Assembly: GCA_947499545.1 (NCBI GenBank)
Contig: CANMOZ010000002.1
Span: forward strand, 62,001-126,000
Length of the DNA stretch: 64,000 bases
Reading direction: 5' to 3'
Source: an uncultured Saccharospirillaceae bacterium
GTDB taxonomy: Bacteria; Pseudomonadota; Gammaproteobacteria; Pseudomonadales; Oceanobacteraceae
The notes beneath the pieces were generated by a model. It was not told where the DNA came from. It did no database searches and worked only from the letters and a program-made list of their open reading frames with translations. The translations under genes were made by a program, and so were the position numbers. Of the stretch, positions 1 to 9,400 are shown one piece after another (the first letter of the stretch is position 1; each line of letters starts with the position of its first letter).

Positions 1-316
1 CAAAGGAATATATGTCTAAGCATCTGTAGGCGGTACCCATAGAGGTCTCTCCAACCTCTGTTGTCGGCAAAATGAGAGGCATTTTTTTGTACGCCCTCCT
101 TTTGCTGACTTACCCACTGATTCTCTCTCCTATTGATCGTACTTGCTAGCAAGTAGCCTGATTGTGGGTGTTTTATGATTGCCCTACACCAAGTTTGGCA
201 TGCCTTGTTAAATTGAGAGCGTGTGCCAAGATGCGCTAATTGATTGAAATTTAAAAAAAATTGCTCATAGGGGTTGCAAAGAAAATAATTTCGGGTACTA
301 TATGCGCCTCGTTGCC
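1..316. other. Gene-free leader upstream of the tRNA array
   Basis: No convincing coding region is seen here. A short stem AGAGGT/ACCTCT at about 41-59 is followed by a run of seven T at 82-88, which could be the end of a transcript entering from the left. In Pseudomonas-type genomes the genes left of this tRNA/nadA block are tol-pal and queuosine genes, but nothing of them can be recognised in these bases. The right part carries the tRNA promoter. Confidence 0.5.
274..301 (+). promoter_or_regulatory. Sigma70-like promoter of the tRNA-Lys array
   Basis: TTGCAA at 274-279 and TACTAT at 296-301 are spaced by 16 bp. The -10 is followed by a GC-rich discriminator (GCGCCTC) directly before the first tRNA at 317. 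GC-rich discriminators are typical of stringently controlled stable-RNA promoters. The assignment is from sequence only. Confidence 0.65.
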
Positions 317-392
317 GGGTCGTTAGCTCAGTTGGTAGAGCAGCTGGCTTTTAACCAGTTGGTCGATGGTTCGAATCCATCACGACCCACCA
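317..392 (+). tRNA. tRNA-Lys(UUU), copy 1
   Basis: This is a 76-nt cloverleaf with an encoded CCA end. The acceptor arms GGGTCGT/ACGACCC pair, the D arm is AGCTCAGTTGGTAGAGC, the anticodon loop CTTTTAA contains TTT, and the T arm has GGTTCGAATCC. It closely resembles the E. coli lysine tRNA and is identical to the next two copies. Confidence 0.98.
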
Positions 393-461
393 ACAACGAA
401 ATGTGAAGTTTGCTATAGCTTTTCAGGCTAAAGGGAATTTTGCGGAAAGGTGAAGAGCTAC

Positions 462-537
462 GGGTCGTTAGCTCAGTTGGTAGAGCAGCTGGCTTTTAAC
501 CAGTTGGTCGATGGTTCGAATCCATCACGACCCACCA
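462..537 (+). tRNA. tRNA-Lys(UUU), copy 2
   Basis: This 76-nt gene is identical base for base to the copy at 317, with anticodon TTT and encoded CCA. A 69-nt spacer separates it from copy 1. The spacers of the array are not repeats of each other, so only the mature tRNA is conserved. Confidence 0.98.
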
Positions 538-580
538 GTTTCAACTATGTAAGTGTTCACCAAAGCCGTATTGCCATAAT

Positions 581-656
581 GGGTCGTTAGCTCAGTTGGT
601 AGAGCAGCTGGCTTTTAACCAGTTGGTCGATGGTTCGAATCCATCACGACCCACCA
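581..656 (+). tRNA. tRNA-Lys(UUU), copy 3
   Basis: This is the third identical 76-nt lysine tRNA with anticodon TTT and encoded CCA, 43 nt after copy 2. The three are probably processed from one precursor, because only one good promoter is seen, upstream of copy 1. Confidence 0.98.
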
Positions 657-865
657 TCTCAAAGCACTTCCTCCTGCCTTAGCCATGCTAAAAAAACAAA
701 GTGCAAAAGATTGAAAAATTGCTTGATGGCACGATATTACACTTTGTGAGCAAATCTATATTTTCTCAAGCAGTCTAAAACCTGTAGTCTATCGCAAAAG
801 TGGTTATCACTTAGATTAGGCTATCTGCCGAAATGGCCTGACAAGTTAACACCTTGGAAATGTCG

Positions 866-1969
866 ATGTCAGAACTGTATATAGCACCCCATCAGCAACA
901 GCCTACAGCATTGAATCCCGAAGCATCTGCGCGAGAGTTCGTGAGGGATTACTTGCATCAAAAGATGCAGCCTCTAAGTCAAAATGAAATCACTTATTAC
1001 AAGTCAAAAATCAAAGAGCAGTTGAAAGCAATGGGGGCTGTTCTCATTGCTCATTATTACACAGACCCTTTGATCCAAGAGTTAGCGGATGAAACCGGTG
1101 GTTGCGTTTCCGACTCTCTCGAAATGGCACGTTTTGGTCGTGATCACGAAGCTCAAACGTTGATTGTGGCAGGTGTGAAATTCATGGGTGAGACAGCCAA
1201 AATCCTGAGCCCCGAAAAAAGGGTGCTAATGCCGACCTTGGATGCAACCTGTTCTTTAGATATTGGTTGTCCAATTGAAGCTTTTAAGCACTTTTGTGAT
1301 CAGCATCCGGATCGCCAAGTTGTTGTCTATGCCAACACCTCTGCTGCGGTTAAGGCGAGAGCGGACTGGGTGGTAACCTCAGGCTGTGCGGTTGATATTG
1401 TGACACATTTGACCGAGCAGGGTCAGAAGCTGATATGGGCACCAGATCGCTACCTAGGAAGTTATATTCAGGCAAATACAGATGCGGATATGATTCTGTG
1501 GGACGCAGCTTGCATCGTGCATGAGGAATTCAAAGCGCAAGGCGTGCTTGATTTGAAAAAAGTGTACCCTGATGCGGCGGTTTTGGTTCATCCTGAATCA
1601 CCGGCATCCGTTGTTGCGTTGGCTGATGTTGTGGGTTCGACCAGTCAAATAATTGCAGCCGCACAAAAAATGCCGAACGATACCTTTATTGTGGCAACAG
1701 ATAAGGCAATTTTTTATAAGATGCAGCAATTTGCTCCAGGAAAGCGCTTTATAGAGGCTCCGACTGCGGGTGCAGGTGCAACCTGTCGTAGTTGCGCACA
1801 TTGCCCTTGGATGGCGATGAATGGCCTGGAGAACCTACTGGAAGCCTGTATCGAGGGCAAGGATGAAGTGTTTGTCGATCCTGATACGGCGGTGAGAGCA
1901 ATGCTGCCGTTGCGTAAGATGCTGGATTTCACCTCAACAAAGCAGCCGGTTCAACCTGTACCAGCTTGA
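866..1969 (+). CDS. nadA: Quinolinate synthase NadA
   Basis: NadA condenses iminoaspartate with dihydroxyacetone phosphate to quinolinate, the second step of de novo NAD synthesis, using a [4Fe-4S] cluster in the cytoplasm. The sequence has the family signatures [51 protein letters not shown] and [13 protein letters not shown]. The last three segments supply the three cluster cysteines. Length (about 367 aa) fits the long proteobacterial form. The ATG at 866 is preceded by GGAA at 856; ATG at 860 or TTG at 854 are alternatives. The tRNA-Lys/nadA neighbourhood is as in Pseudomonas. NadB is not in this window. Confidence 0.96.
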   Translation: MSELYIAPHQQQPTALNPEASAREFVRDYLHQKMQPLSQNEITYYKSKIKEQLKAMGAVLIAHYYTDPLIQELADETGGCVSDSLEMARFGRDHEAQTLIVAGVKFMGETAKILSPEKRVLMPTLDATCSLDIGCPIEAFKHFCDQHPDRQVVVYANTSAAVKARADWVVTSGCAVDIVTHLTEQGQKLIWAPDRYLGSYIQANTDADMILWDAACIVHEEFKAQGVLDLKKVYPDAAVLVHPESPASVVALADVVGSTSQIIAAAQKMPNDTFIVATDKAIFYKMQQFAPGKRFIEAPTAGAGATCRSCAHCPWMAMNGLENLLEACIEGKDEVFVDPDTAVRAMLPLRKMLDFTSTKQPVQPVPA

Positions 1970-1996
1970 GACGTTTTTTGAACGACATTTGATTTT

Positions 1997-2041
1997 AAAA
2001 AAAAGGCCTCTTTGCAGGGTTGTTGCTGCACCCCTGCAAAG
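1997..2041 (-). terminator. Probable terminator of the MORN-protein gene, possibly shared with nadA
   Basis: A perfect 10-bp stem CTTTGCAGGG (2010-2019) / CCCTGCAAAG (2032-2041) lies between the convergent nadA and MORN genes. Read on the minus strand it is followed after five bases by eight T (2004-1997). The gap between stem and T run makes it imperfect in that direction, and on the plus strand there is no T run. Confidence 0.6.
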
Positions 2042-2063
2042 CAGTACTCAGAAAGGCTATTTA

Positions 2064-2882
2064 TTAGAACGAGATTTCCCTGGGGTGATTCTGGTTTGGC
2101 GATCGAACATTTTCTCTGCTTGATGTGCCTGCTTTGAAGCTAAGGAGTACGCCGTTCTCAAAACGACAAGTGCCATTTTGTTTGCTCAAGCTGCAGTTGC
2201 CTGTTCCATTGGGTACGCCTAACTGAAATGAACCCTTGTACCAATCTTGATTAGACCAGGTGATGTGGCCAGTGCCATTTGGGAGGCCTGACTTGAAGCT
2301 GCCCTTGTATAAGCTGCCGTCTGTAAACTGCCGGACACCATTCCCTTGCATTACCCCCTTTTTAAAGTCACCAACGTAGGAACCGCCACCGAAAACACCG
2401 TCTTCGGAAAATTGAAAAACGCCATGCCCATGAGGTTGACCTGAAATGAATGGACCTTTATAGGTGCCTTCGTCTTGTTTTCTTAGATTGCCTTTCCCGT
2501 GGGGCTTACCTGACACAAACCGGCCTTCATAGTAGAGGTCATCGCAGCTCAACTTGCCTTTTCCATGGAACTGACCATTTCGAAAGTTCCCTTCGTAAAA
2601 CCCACAGGGCAGCAGTAGCAATCCTTGTCCATGCATTAATCCCATATTGAACTGCCCTTCATAGTGAGTGTTGTTTGGCCAGCGAATCTCTCCAGTTCCA
2701 TGCATGACCCCCTCTTCTAGAGGGCCATAATATAAGCCCCCGTCTGCTAGTTGGACGGGATCATCAGCATGCCTGGATTTTATGTTCATAAACTCTGGCA
2801 AGCGGTCGAAGGTTTTACAGCCTGGAAGGGTTGTCAATATTGCAAGTGGAAGGCATAAACGTTGGAAAAAACGCAAAATCAT
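2064..2882 (-). CDS. MORN-repeat lipoprotein of unknown function
   Basis: The 272-aa product starts with a short charged and hydrophobic segment ending in LPGC, a plausible lipoprotein signal, so it is probably anchored in the envelope. Residues about 50-245 are eight tandem MORN repeats of about 23 residues with the pattern Y-x-G-x-F-x2-G-x-x-H/N-G-x-G (for example YEGQFNMGLMHGQG and YKGSFKSGLPNGTG). MORN repeats form curved beta-sheets and in eukaryotes bind lipids or proteins; the role of secreted bacterial versions is poorly known. It stands convergent to nadA and downstream of the M48 protease gene on the same strand. No catalytic domain is visible. Confidence 0.8.
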   Translation of the reverse strand: MILRFFQRLCLPLAILTTLPGCKTFDRLPEFMNIKSRHADDPVQLADGGLYYGPLEEGVMHGTGEIRWPNNTHYEGQFNMGLMHGQGLLLLPCGFYEGNFRNGQFHGKGKLSCDDLYYEGRFVSGKPHGKGNLRKQDEGTYKGPFISGQPHGHGVFQFSEDGVFGGGSYVGDFKKGVMQGNGVRQFTDGSLYKGSFKSGLPNGTGHITWSNQDWYKGSFQLGVPNGTGNCSLSKQNGTCRFENGVLLSFKAGTSSRENVRSPNQNHPREISF

Positions 2883-2987
2883 AGTGAGCTAAATAACCAT
2901 TCAATATCGAAACGGTCGAATATACCCAAAATATGGATAGCCGACCAGAGTAGTGTTTGTAGATGCCGGCCAGAGATTTTATGTTGT

Positions 2988-4421
2988 TTATTTTAAGCCA
3001 GCCAGACGATCATCTTCGCTCATCGCTTTTATACGCTCGCTAATGCGCGCCTGTTGTTGGAATTCTCCTTTGGCTTTTTCTCTCGCGTATTCAAGCTGCT
3101 GTATGGCTCTTTGGGTTTCACCGGATAGAAAGAGTGATTCTGCGTTGGCTTGAAGCTCTTGGATGGGTTCTTTTGCTAGTTTATGTGCCTGGGCTTTAAG
3201 GTGCCATATGTAGGGGTCTGTTGATCGTTCAATCGAGAGTTTTTGCAATATGGCGAGACTTTTCTCATGCTCCTGAATATGCAGCAAAGCCCTGGCATAA
3301 GTGAGGGTAAGGGAGTAATTATTGGGGGATAGGCTGTTAACTTTTTCGAGGTATTTCACTGCTTCTGCTGGTCGACTGGCATCAATGAGTAGGTTGCCAT
3401 AGGCCGATTGCAGAAAGATGCGATTTGGGTCATCTTTCAGCAGCTTCTGGAGCAGTTCTTTGGCTTCAAAATATTGCCCGACACGCTTGTAAGCAATGGC
3501 TAATCCGTAGGTGCTGCCCCTCTTTTCCCTCGTGCTTTTAGCTTGCTTGAGTGCTTGCTTAAAATAAGTGACTCCCTCGTGTGAGGGGTGCTTGTATTGG
3601 CCGATAAATTCATTTCTGATGTATAAGAAATCAATATTTGACGTTTTGGGGGTTAGTTTTTGCCCATCAAGACGAGAGGCGGCATCTGCAATTCGGCTCT
3701 CCGAGACAGGGTGAGTCAATAAGAATTCAGGAGGAAGTTCTGAATACCGGTAAGTCATGTACATTCTGTGGAACATGTCAGGCATTCCACGGGGATCAAA
3801 ATCGGCACTCGCCAGTGTTTTAATACCCATACGGTCGGCTTCACGCTCCCAGTCTCGGCTGTATGCCAGCGATGATTGGATCGCTGCGGCTTGAGTTGTC
3901 ATTAGGCCCGCAAAGCCCGCTTCGGGGTTGTTGGTGGCGATCAGTAAAATGGAACCGAGTAATGATGCAAGTGTAATTGGGGCTTGTTTTTGCCGAGCTT
4001 CTAGCTGGCGAGCGAAGTGCCTTTGGCTTAAGTGGGCCAATTCGTGTGCCATGACAGCAGCAAATTCGTGTTCCGTTTGGGCATGTAAAAAAAGCCCTGC
4101 ATTAACGCCGATAATACCACCAGGCGCAGCAAAGGCGTTGAGTTGGGCGGTATCAATCAATATGAACTCGAAGCGCCGATCGGCGACTTCACTGTGTTTG
4201 GCAAGGCGATAGATCAGGTTTTCTAGATACTCTCGGGCAGCGGGATATTCGAGGGTATTAATGTAAAAACGCATTTGACGAAGCCAAGCGCGCCCCAAAC
4301 GATGCTCCTGCTCAAGGGATACAAGAGATGATGAACCATCACCAAGAGTGGGAAGCTCTTGGTCTTGTGCGTAAAGTGGTAGCGTGAGGGCCAGCATAAT
4401 GCACGACAGCCATTTTCCCAT
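2988..4421 (-). CDS. Periplasmic M48 metalloprotease with TPR repeats (BepA/YfgC-like)
   Basis: The first methionine with a good ribosome site (AAGGGGAG, 4421) begins a signal peptide ending near LPLYAQ, giving about 477 aa. The zinc site HELAHL (context AVMAHELAHLSQRHF) and a downstream acidic stretch DWEREADRMG, which carries the third ligand Glu, define the M48 family. The C-terminal half has helical tandem TPR repeats. In E. coli, BepA is a chaperone/protease for outer-membrane proteins and LptD. Pseudomonas has the same gene next to nadA. An in-frame extension of 79 codons upstream exists, but it would bury the signal peptide and has no good ribosome site. Confidence 0.9.
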   Translation of the reverse strand: MGKWLSCIMLALTLPLYAQDQELPTLGDGSSSLVSLEQEHRLGRAWLRQMRFYINTLEYPAAREYLENLIYRLAKHSEVADRRFEFILIDTAQLNAFAAPGGIIGVNAGLFLHAQTEHEFAAVMAHELAHLSQRHFARQLEARQKQAPITLASLLGSILLIATNNPEAGFAGLMTTQAAAIQSSLAYSRDWEREADRMGIKTLASADFDPRGMPDMFHRMYMTYRYSELPPEFLLTHPVSESRIADAASRLDGQKLTPKTSNIDFLYIRNEFIGQYKHPSHEGVTYFKQALKQAKSTREKRGSTYGLAIAYKRVGQYFEAKELLQKLLKDDPNRIFLQSAYGNLLIDASRPAEAVKYLEKVNSLSPNNYSLTLTYARALLHIQEHEKSLAILQKLSIERSTDPYIWHLKAQAHKLAKEPIQELQANAESLFLSGETQRAIQQLEYAREKAKGEFQQQARISERIKAMSEDDRLAGLK

Positions 4422-4725
4422 TGATCTCCCCTTGGAATCCTTAACCTTATCAGCCAGATTTATGATGCCGTTTAGTGACGCTGGTTCCAACCTGAATTCT
4501 TTCGAAGCAGGTGACATAATTAGAAATAGTGCGTAATGTACGCGCTTTGCCAGGCGAATCATCCTATGGCTTAGGAACCCTTTACAGCGAATCCAGTTAA
4601 CAAGTTTCGCTCTCCATTCTAAATTAAGGTTAGCTCCTATCCTATTGGAATCGGGCATGAAAGAGTGATGTTCCGTAACTGTATCAAGCTTATCCCTTGG
4701 CTTCTAAGCAAGAGAAGGTCTTTAT
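4422..4725. other. Divergent intergenic region between the M48 protease and TusA-like genes
   Basis: About 300 bp separate the two divergent starts. It carries the AAGGGGAG ribosome site for the protease (minus strand) and AGAGAAGG for the TusA-like gene (plus strand). No clear -35/-10 pair, operator palindrome or RNA gene was recognised. Confidence 0.5.
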
Positions 4726-5025
4726 ATGACTGAAGTTGGTCAAGATGAGAAAGATGGTGCCCAACAATGTCTAACTGAGAGAAATGCAGCTATTGACTGT
4801 GAATTGGATCTGCGGCATCTAAAATGTCCAATGCCATTGATACGTACGCGTCAATATTTGGGTAAAATGCGTCCTGGGCAGCGATTGCTAGTGAAGACTG
4901 CCGATATTGGATCACACATGGATATTCCGAACATGCTTGAATTGTTACACCACCGGTTGATTGCTCGAGGGGCGAAGAACGGTTTCGATTGGTTATTGAT
5001 TGAGAGGGGGCCAGGTTCATGTTGA
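4726..5025 (+). CDS. TusA/SirA-family sulfur carrier protein
   Basis: The 99-aa protein carries the family hallmark CPMPLIRTRQ with a single conserved cysteine after a LDLRHLKCP strand, and the following DIGSHMDIP region. TusA proteins pass persulfide sulfur for tRNA thiolation or molybdopterin synthesis. The position beside a PerM gene in the nadA-purC block corresponds to Pseudomonas PA1006, which has been linked to molybdenum cofactor and nitrate respiration. Which sulfur pathway it serves here cannot be told. The stop overlaps the next start by 7 nt, so the two are probably co-translated. Confidence 0.88.
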   Translation: MTEVGQDEKDGAQQCLTERNAAIDCELDLRHLKCPMPLIRTRQYLGKMRPGQRLLVKTADIGSHMDIPNMLELLHHRLIARGAKNGFDWLLIERGPGSC

Positions 5026-6119
5026 ACATCTTACGTGGCTGGGTAGACCGTTATCTGTCGGATGAAGAAGCGATCTTGTTGCTGGTGATGTTAGCGGCGA
5101 GTTTTACTGTCATTATCCTCCTGGGTTCGGTATTGGCGCCGGTTATTACCGCGTTGATCTTTGCCTATTTGCTTCAGGGGACGGTGGTACGTTTTAAACA
5201 GTGGGGGCTTAGTCACCTCTGGGCATCGGTCATAACCTTCTCTTTATTTGCTTTGTTCTTTTTGGCCGTGCTTTTGATTGTGTTGCCAGCCATCACGGCG
5301 CAAATAAGTGAACTGTTCACTGAAGGGCCGCGGATGCTGGCGAAGGGGCAAATGCTGCTAGCAGAACTGCCTTCAAAATACCCTGACTATATTGATGCGG
5401 AAAGTGTACGAGAATGGACAGGTAAGCTCACAGAGGAAGCAGGTCAGTTGGGGCAGTATATTTTATCGGCGTCTCCAAAAGTATTTTCAAACGTCATGGC
5501 TATTGTGATTTATCTCGTGTTGGTTCCCGTATTGGTTTTCTTTTTCTTAAAAGACTCTCGCATTATCACGCAGTGGTGTGTAGGGCTATTGCCCGATGAC
5601 CATACCTTGATGGCTAAAGTGTGGGAAGAAATGGACCAGCAGATTGCCAATTATGTACGAGGAAAGGCCATTGAGATCTTGATTGTCGGCTCTGTTTCTT
5701 ATGTTGCCTTTGCGATTTTGGGATTAAACTACGCCGCTTTGCTGGCTGTTCTGGTTGGCTTAAGTGTTCTTATTCCCTATATAGGGGCTGCGGCTGTTAC
5801 CATACCGGTCTTGTTGATTGGTTTCTTCCAGTGGGGGCTGAGCAGTCAGTTTGCGATACTGGCTGTTGTCTACGGGGTGATACAAGCTTTGGATGGCAAT
5901 GCCCTGGTGCCCTTGCTCTTCTCTGAAGTTGTAAACCTGCATCCGGTTGCCATTATTCTGGCTGTGCTGGTCTTTGGTGGGATTTGGGGGTTTTGGGGAG
6001 TGTTCTTCGCTATTCCGCTTGCCACTTTGATCAAAGCCATTATGACGGCTTGGCCTAAAGGGATTGAAGCCGCTCATCGAGATCAAGAAGAACTTGTGGG
6101 TTCAGAGTCGTCTGAATAG
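5019..6119 (+). CDS. PerM-like AI-2E transporter family permease
   Basis: The 366-aa inner-membrane protein has the typical arrangement of this family. Two N-terminal membrane helices are followed by a soluble helical domain (about residues 95-150, FTEGPRMLAKGQ onwards) and then five or more C-terminal helices with the conserved IPYIGA and GFWGVFFAIPLATL segments. Members include E. coli PerM and TqsA; substrates are mostly unknown and some export autoinducer-2 or act as antiporters. It overlaps the TusA-like gene and probably shares its transcript. Confidence 0.88.
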   Translation: MLNILRGWVDRYLSDEEAILLLVMLAASFTVIILLGSVLAPVITALIFAYLLQGTVVRFKQWGLSHLWASVITFSLFALFFLAVLLIVLPAITAQISELFTEGPRMLAKGQMLLAELPSKYPDYIDAESVREWTGKLTEEAGQLGQYILSASPKVFSNVMAIVIYLVLVPVLVFFFLKDSRIITQWCVGLLPDDHTLMAKVWEEMDQQIANYVRGKAIEILIVGSVSYVAFAILGLNYAALLAVLVGLSVLIPYIGAAAVTIPVLLIGFFQWGLSSQFAILAVVYGVIQALDGNALVPLLFSEVVNLHPVAIILAVLVFGGIWGFWGVFFAIPLATLIKAIMTAWPKGIEAAHRDQEELVGSESSE

Positions 6120-6248
6120 CCAAGTTGGGAGACAAGGCTTAGCCTCAAACGTTAGGATTTGAACGATTAAAGTGCGCAAGAGCTTGAGGTCTGGCGCTAG
6201 GTTCCTTACCATGCGCCTTCTGACCTCGATACAGGATGGAGATGGCGC

Positions 6249-7127
6249 ATGTTAACCGGTAGTATGGTGGCACTGGTTACCCCGATGGACGCATTGGGAG
6301 CCGTTGATTGGCAAGCATTTGAGCGTTTGGTTAAACGCCAGTTAGATGCCGGCACTGATGCTTTAATCATCAATGGAACAACGGCTGAAACGGCTACTTT
6401 AACGCAAGAAGAACGTCAGCAAGCGCTTCAACTTGCCATTTCTATTAGCAGTCGCCAAGTGCCTGTCATTGCGGGAACAGGCTCCAACTCTACCCAGGCA
6501 AGCATTGACGCATCTAAAGCGGCGAAAGCCATGGGGGCTGATGCTACCCTGCTGGTTTGTCCTTATTACAATAAACCCACTCAAGACGGTTTGTATTATC
6601 ACTTTAAAAGCATCGCCACTGCTGTGGATATGCCTCATATCTTATACAATGTTCCGTCTCGTACCGTGGTTGATCTGGATGATGAAACGACGTTGCGTTT
6701 GGCAGCAGTCGATAATATTGTCGGGATTAAGGATGCGACAGCTGACATGCAGCGTTGTCGTACGTTAGTTGAAGCGGCTCCGAAGCAATTTACCCTTTTG
6801 TCTGGCGATGATTTGACCGCAGTAGAGTTCTTAGAGATAGGTGGCCATGGCTTTATTTCTGTAACGGCCAATGTAGCGCCTGTTGAAATGAAGCAACTTT
6901 ATGATGCTGCCACCCAAGGCAGAATGGACGACGCAATGGCGTTGCAAAAAAGGTTGATGCCGTTGCACCAAAAGTTATTTTGCGAGTCAAACCCAATCCC
7001 AGTGAAATGGGCTCTTGAGCGTATGGGTTTGATACAGGGTGGCATTAGGCTACCTCTTACACCCTTAAGCTCTCAACATCATTCAGAGCTTTCCCAAGCT
7101 CTCACAGATACCGGAATGTTGTCATGA
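6249..7127 (+). CDS. dapA: 4-hydroxy-tetrahydrodipicolinate synthase
   Basis: DapA condenses pyruvate and aspartate semialdehyde at the branch to lysine and diaminopimelate. The 292-aa TIM-barrel has the Schiff-base lysine in GIKDAT, the catalytic tyrosine in ILYNVPSRT and the substrate loop NGTTAETATL. That loop is usually GTTGESATL, so Gly-to-Ala and Ser-to-Thr changes are seen beside the conserved Thr-Thr pair. GGAG lies before the ATG. The TGA overlaps the bamC ATG by 4 nt, a coupling known for dapA-nlpB in enterics. Confidence 0.96.
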   Translation: MLTGSMVALVTPMDALGAVDWQAFERLVKRQLDAGTDALIINGTTAETATLTQEERQQALQLAISISSRQVPVIAGTGSNSTQASIDASKAAKAMGADATLLVCPYYNKPTQDGLYYHFKSIATAVDMPHILYNVPSRTVVDLDDETTLRLAAVDNIVGIKDATADMQRCRTLVEAAPKQFTLLSGDDLTAVEFLEIGGHGFISVTANVAPVEMKQLYDAATQGRMDDAMALQKRLMPLHQKLFCESNPIPVKWALERMGLIQGGIRLPLTPLSSQHHSELSQALTDTGMLS

Positions 7128-7783
7128 AACAGGTTAGGCTGAGCGGCGGGTTAACATTCCTGCTGGCAATTGCATTAAGTGGATGCAGTCTTTTTGACGA
7201 TCATGCGGAGGATTACCTTCAGGCTGAGCAAGTAGATGACATTGTTTTGCCTGCGGATATGCAAAAGGTAGCAATCAAAGAGCGGTTAGTCGTGCCGGTT
7301 GCTGCTCAACCTGAGAATTTATCAGAAGAATATGAAGCTCCAAGGCCAGAGCCGCTGAATGTTACTAGGATGAAAAAGGATCAATCGGAAGAAGATAAGC
7401 AATCTTGGGCATCGCAAGTTAACGCTAGGTTGGTAACCGATGGTAATGGTAGCCCTATTCTAAGGTTGGATGTTGAGTTTCCCCAAGCTTGGTCGCAAGT
7501 AGGAATGGCTTTGCGTGCCAAGAAAATCTCCATAGAAGATCTTGACCGTAGTGTTGGGACCTATTACGTCATTCTTAAAGACGCACCTGAAAAAGAAAGC
7601 TCAGAAGGGTGGTTTAGTGATGATAAAAAGCCCTTGTATGAAGTAAAGGTTAATCGTGCTCGTTCAGGTGTTTACGTAGCACTGCATCAGGATGCTGATA
7701 ACCTCGCGGATAACGAGTATGCAAGGGGTTTTTTAGAAAGCTTAAAGCCGGCGATAGAGAATCCACAAGAAAAGCGTAAGTAA
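7124..7783 (+). CDS. bamC: Outer-membrane assembly lipoprotein BamC (NlpB)
   Basis: The 219-aa product starts with a lipoprotein signal with lipobox LSGC (Cys22). The acidic unstructured stretch with DYLQA is what binds BamD in E. coli, and one or more helix-grip domains follow (WASQVNARLV..., LDVEFPQAWSQVGMAL, YYVILKD). It is shorter than E. coli BamC (344 aa), as in Pseudomonas relatives. It belongs to the BAM complex that inserts beta-barrels in the outer membrane. Translational coupling to dapA through ATGA is conserved. Confidence 0.9.
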   Translation: MKQVRLSGGLTFLLAIALSGCSLFDDHAEDYLQAEQVDDIVLPADMQKVAIKERLVVPVAAQPENLSEEYEAPRPEPLNVTRMKKDQSEEDKQSWASQVNARLVTDGNGSPILRLDVEFPQAWSQVGMALRAKKISIEDLDRSVGTYYVILKDAPEKESSEGWFSDDKKPLYEVKVNRARSGVYVALHQDADNLADNEYARGFLESLKPAIENPQEKRK

Positions 7784-7802
7784 GCGTTCTGCGAGGTTTT
7801 TT

Positions 7803-8570
7803 GTGAGGTTCGCATCTTTAGGAAGCGGGAGTCGTGGCAACTCTACGGTGGTGGAGTGCCACAAAACCACAGTCATGATAGACAATGGCTTTACGCTTAA
7901 AGAAACCGAGCGCCGCCTGGCTCGGTTGGGTAAATCCCCCATTGATATTAGCTTGATTCTGGTCACGCATGAACACAGCGATCATATCAAAGGCGTAGGT
8001 CCTTTCGCTCGTAAGTACAATATTCCCATTATGATGACGCCAGGGACAGAGCGAGCGGGTAAATTGATTGGTCGTGAACATTGTCGAGTCAAAAGCCTGG
8101 ATGTTCACGCCGAATTAGAGTGGCAAGATTTTCATATTACGCCGGTGGTTGTGCCGCACGATGCAAAAGAGCCTGTGCAATTTGTATTGAGTAATGGTTG
8201 CAAAAAGCTGGGTGTATTGACTGACCTTGGATCTTTAACAGGGCACGTATGTGAGCAGTACAGTGGATGTGATGCCTTGGTGCTAGAAGCCAATCATGAT
8301 GTGAAAATGCTGCAAGAGGGCCCCTATCCCCCACGTTTGAAAGCGCGTGTGGCAGGAAACTATGGTCATCTTAATAACGAGCAGTCGGCTCAACTCTTGA
8401 TGCGCATTGATACCGGCAAGTTACAGCACTTGGTAGCCTCGCACATCAGTGAGCAAAACAATTGTAGGCAGGTGGCCATCGCGGCTTTGTCGGAAGCGCT
8501 TGCTTGCCAGCCTCATTGGATTTCTACAGCTGATCAAGAGCAAGGTTTTGATTGGCGACAACTGGTATAA
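7803..8570 (+). CDS. MBL-fold metallo-hydrolase (YycJ/WalJ-like)
   Basis: The 255-aa protein begins with GTG after GCGAGG and has the metallo-beta-lactamase metal motif THEHSDH, the DNGF strand, further ligands in [14 protein letters not shown] and EANHD, and a C-terminal SHIS motif. This is the single-domain YycJ type (WalJ in Gram positives), predicted to be a nuclease or phosphodiesterase. Its position between bamC and purC is the same as in Pseudomonas. Confidence 0.88.
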   Translation: MRFASLGSGSRGNSTVVECHKTTVMIDNGFTLKETERRLARLGKSPIDISLILVTHEHSDHIKGVGPFARKYNIPIMMTPGTERAGKLIGREHCRVKSLDVHAELEWQDFHITPVVVPHDAKEPVQFVLSNGCKKLGVLTDLGSLTGHVCEQYSGCDALVLEANHDVKMLQEGPYPPRLKARVAGNYGHLNNEQSAQLLMRIDTGKLQHLVASHISEQNNCRQVAIAALSEALACQPHWISTADQEQGFDWRQLV

Positions 8571-8589
8571 CTCATTTTGGAATGCATCC

Positions 8590-9306
8590 ATGCAAAAGCG
8601 TAAAGAACTGTACTCTGGTAAAGCGAAATCCGTTTATACCACGGATGACCCTAATTGTATGGTGCTCTCATTTCGGGATGATACGTCGGCGTTCAATGGA
8701 GAAAAACTTGAGCAGTTAGAGGGAAAGGGCGCTGTTAACAGTCAATTTAACGCATTCATCATGCAGCATTTGGAAGCCTCTGGAATTCCCACCCACTTTA
8801 TCCAACAGTTATCTCCGAACGAAACCTTGGTGAGGTCCATGGAGATGATTCCTGTTGAATGCGTGGTGCGTAACCGAGCTGCAGGCAGTATCTGTAAACG
8901 TTTGGGGTTGGAAGAGGGCAAACTTCTAGAGCCTTCCACTTACGAATTGTTCTACAAAGATGATGCTTTGGGAGATCCGATGATAAACGAATCCCATGCG
9001 ATCACTTTGGGTTGGGCATCGTCAGAGCAGCTTGAGCAAATGAAAGCCCTAACGTTCTCTGTCAATGAATGTTTATCTTCGTTATTTTTTCAGGGTGGAA
9101 TGATACTGGTCGATTACAAGTTGGAGTTTGGTTTATACCAAGGCGAAATCCGACTTGGAGATGAATTCAGCCCAGATGGTTGCCGTATTTGGGATGCGAG
9201 TACACTGGAAAAAATGGATAAGGATAGATTCCGCCAAAACCTAGGCAACGTAATTGATTTCTATAAGGAAGTTGGGAGCCGACTTGGTATGACGTTTGAA
9301 GGTTGA
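8590..9306 (+). CDS. purC: Phosphoribosylaminoimidazole-succinocarboxamide synthase
   Basis: PurC ligates aspartate to CAIR with ATP in purine synthesis. Starting at ATG 8590, with TTTTGGA upstream, the product is 238 aa, the usual size. Visible signatures are [10 protein letters not shown] at the N-terminus, [21 protein letters not shown] and [12 protein letters not shown]. The start lies 19 nt after the MBL gene, so it is likely in the same transcript. The longer frame upstream is out of family and was not used. Confidence 0.97.
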   Translation: MQKRKELYSGKAKSVYTTDDPNCMVLSFRDDTSAFNGEKLEQLEGKGAVNSQFNAFIMQHLEASGIPTHFIQQLSPNETLVRSMEMIPVECVVRNRAAGSICKRLGLEEGKLLEPSTYELFYKDDALGDPMINESHAITLGWASSEQLEQMKALTFSVNECLSSLFFQGGMILVDYKLEFGLYQGEIRLGDEFSPDGCRIWDASTLEKMDKDRFRQNLGNVIDFYKEVGSRLGMTFEG

Positions 9307-9400
9307 CAAAACCTGACGTCAAGGAACTTTTTGGCTAGGCTTCTATTCTATAGTTTCCATCGGTAATGACAGCCTATACAGTTAAGGAATCGGAAAAATT

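Noticed and set aside
4422-4658. Upstream extension of the M48 protease by 79 codons
   Set aside because: It would place a clear signal peptide inside the protein, and the ATG at 4421 has an excellent ribosome site.
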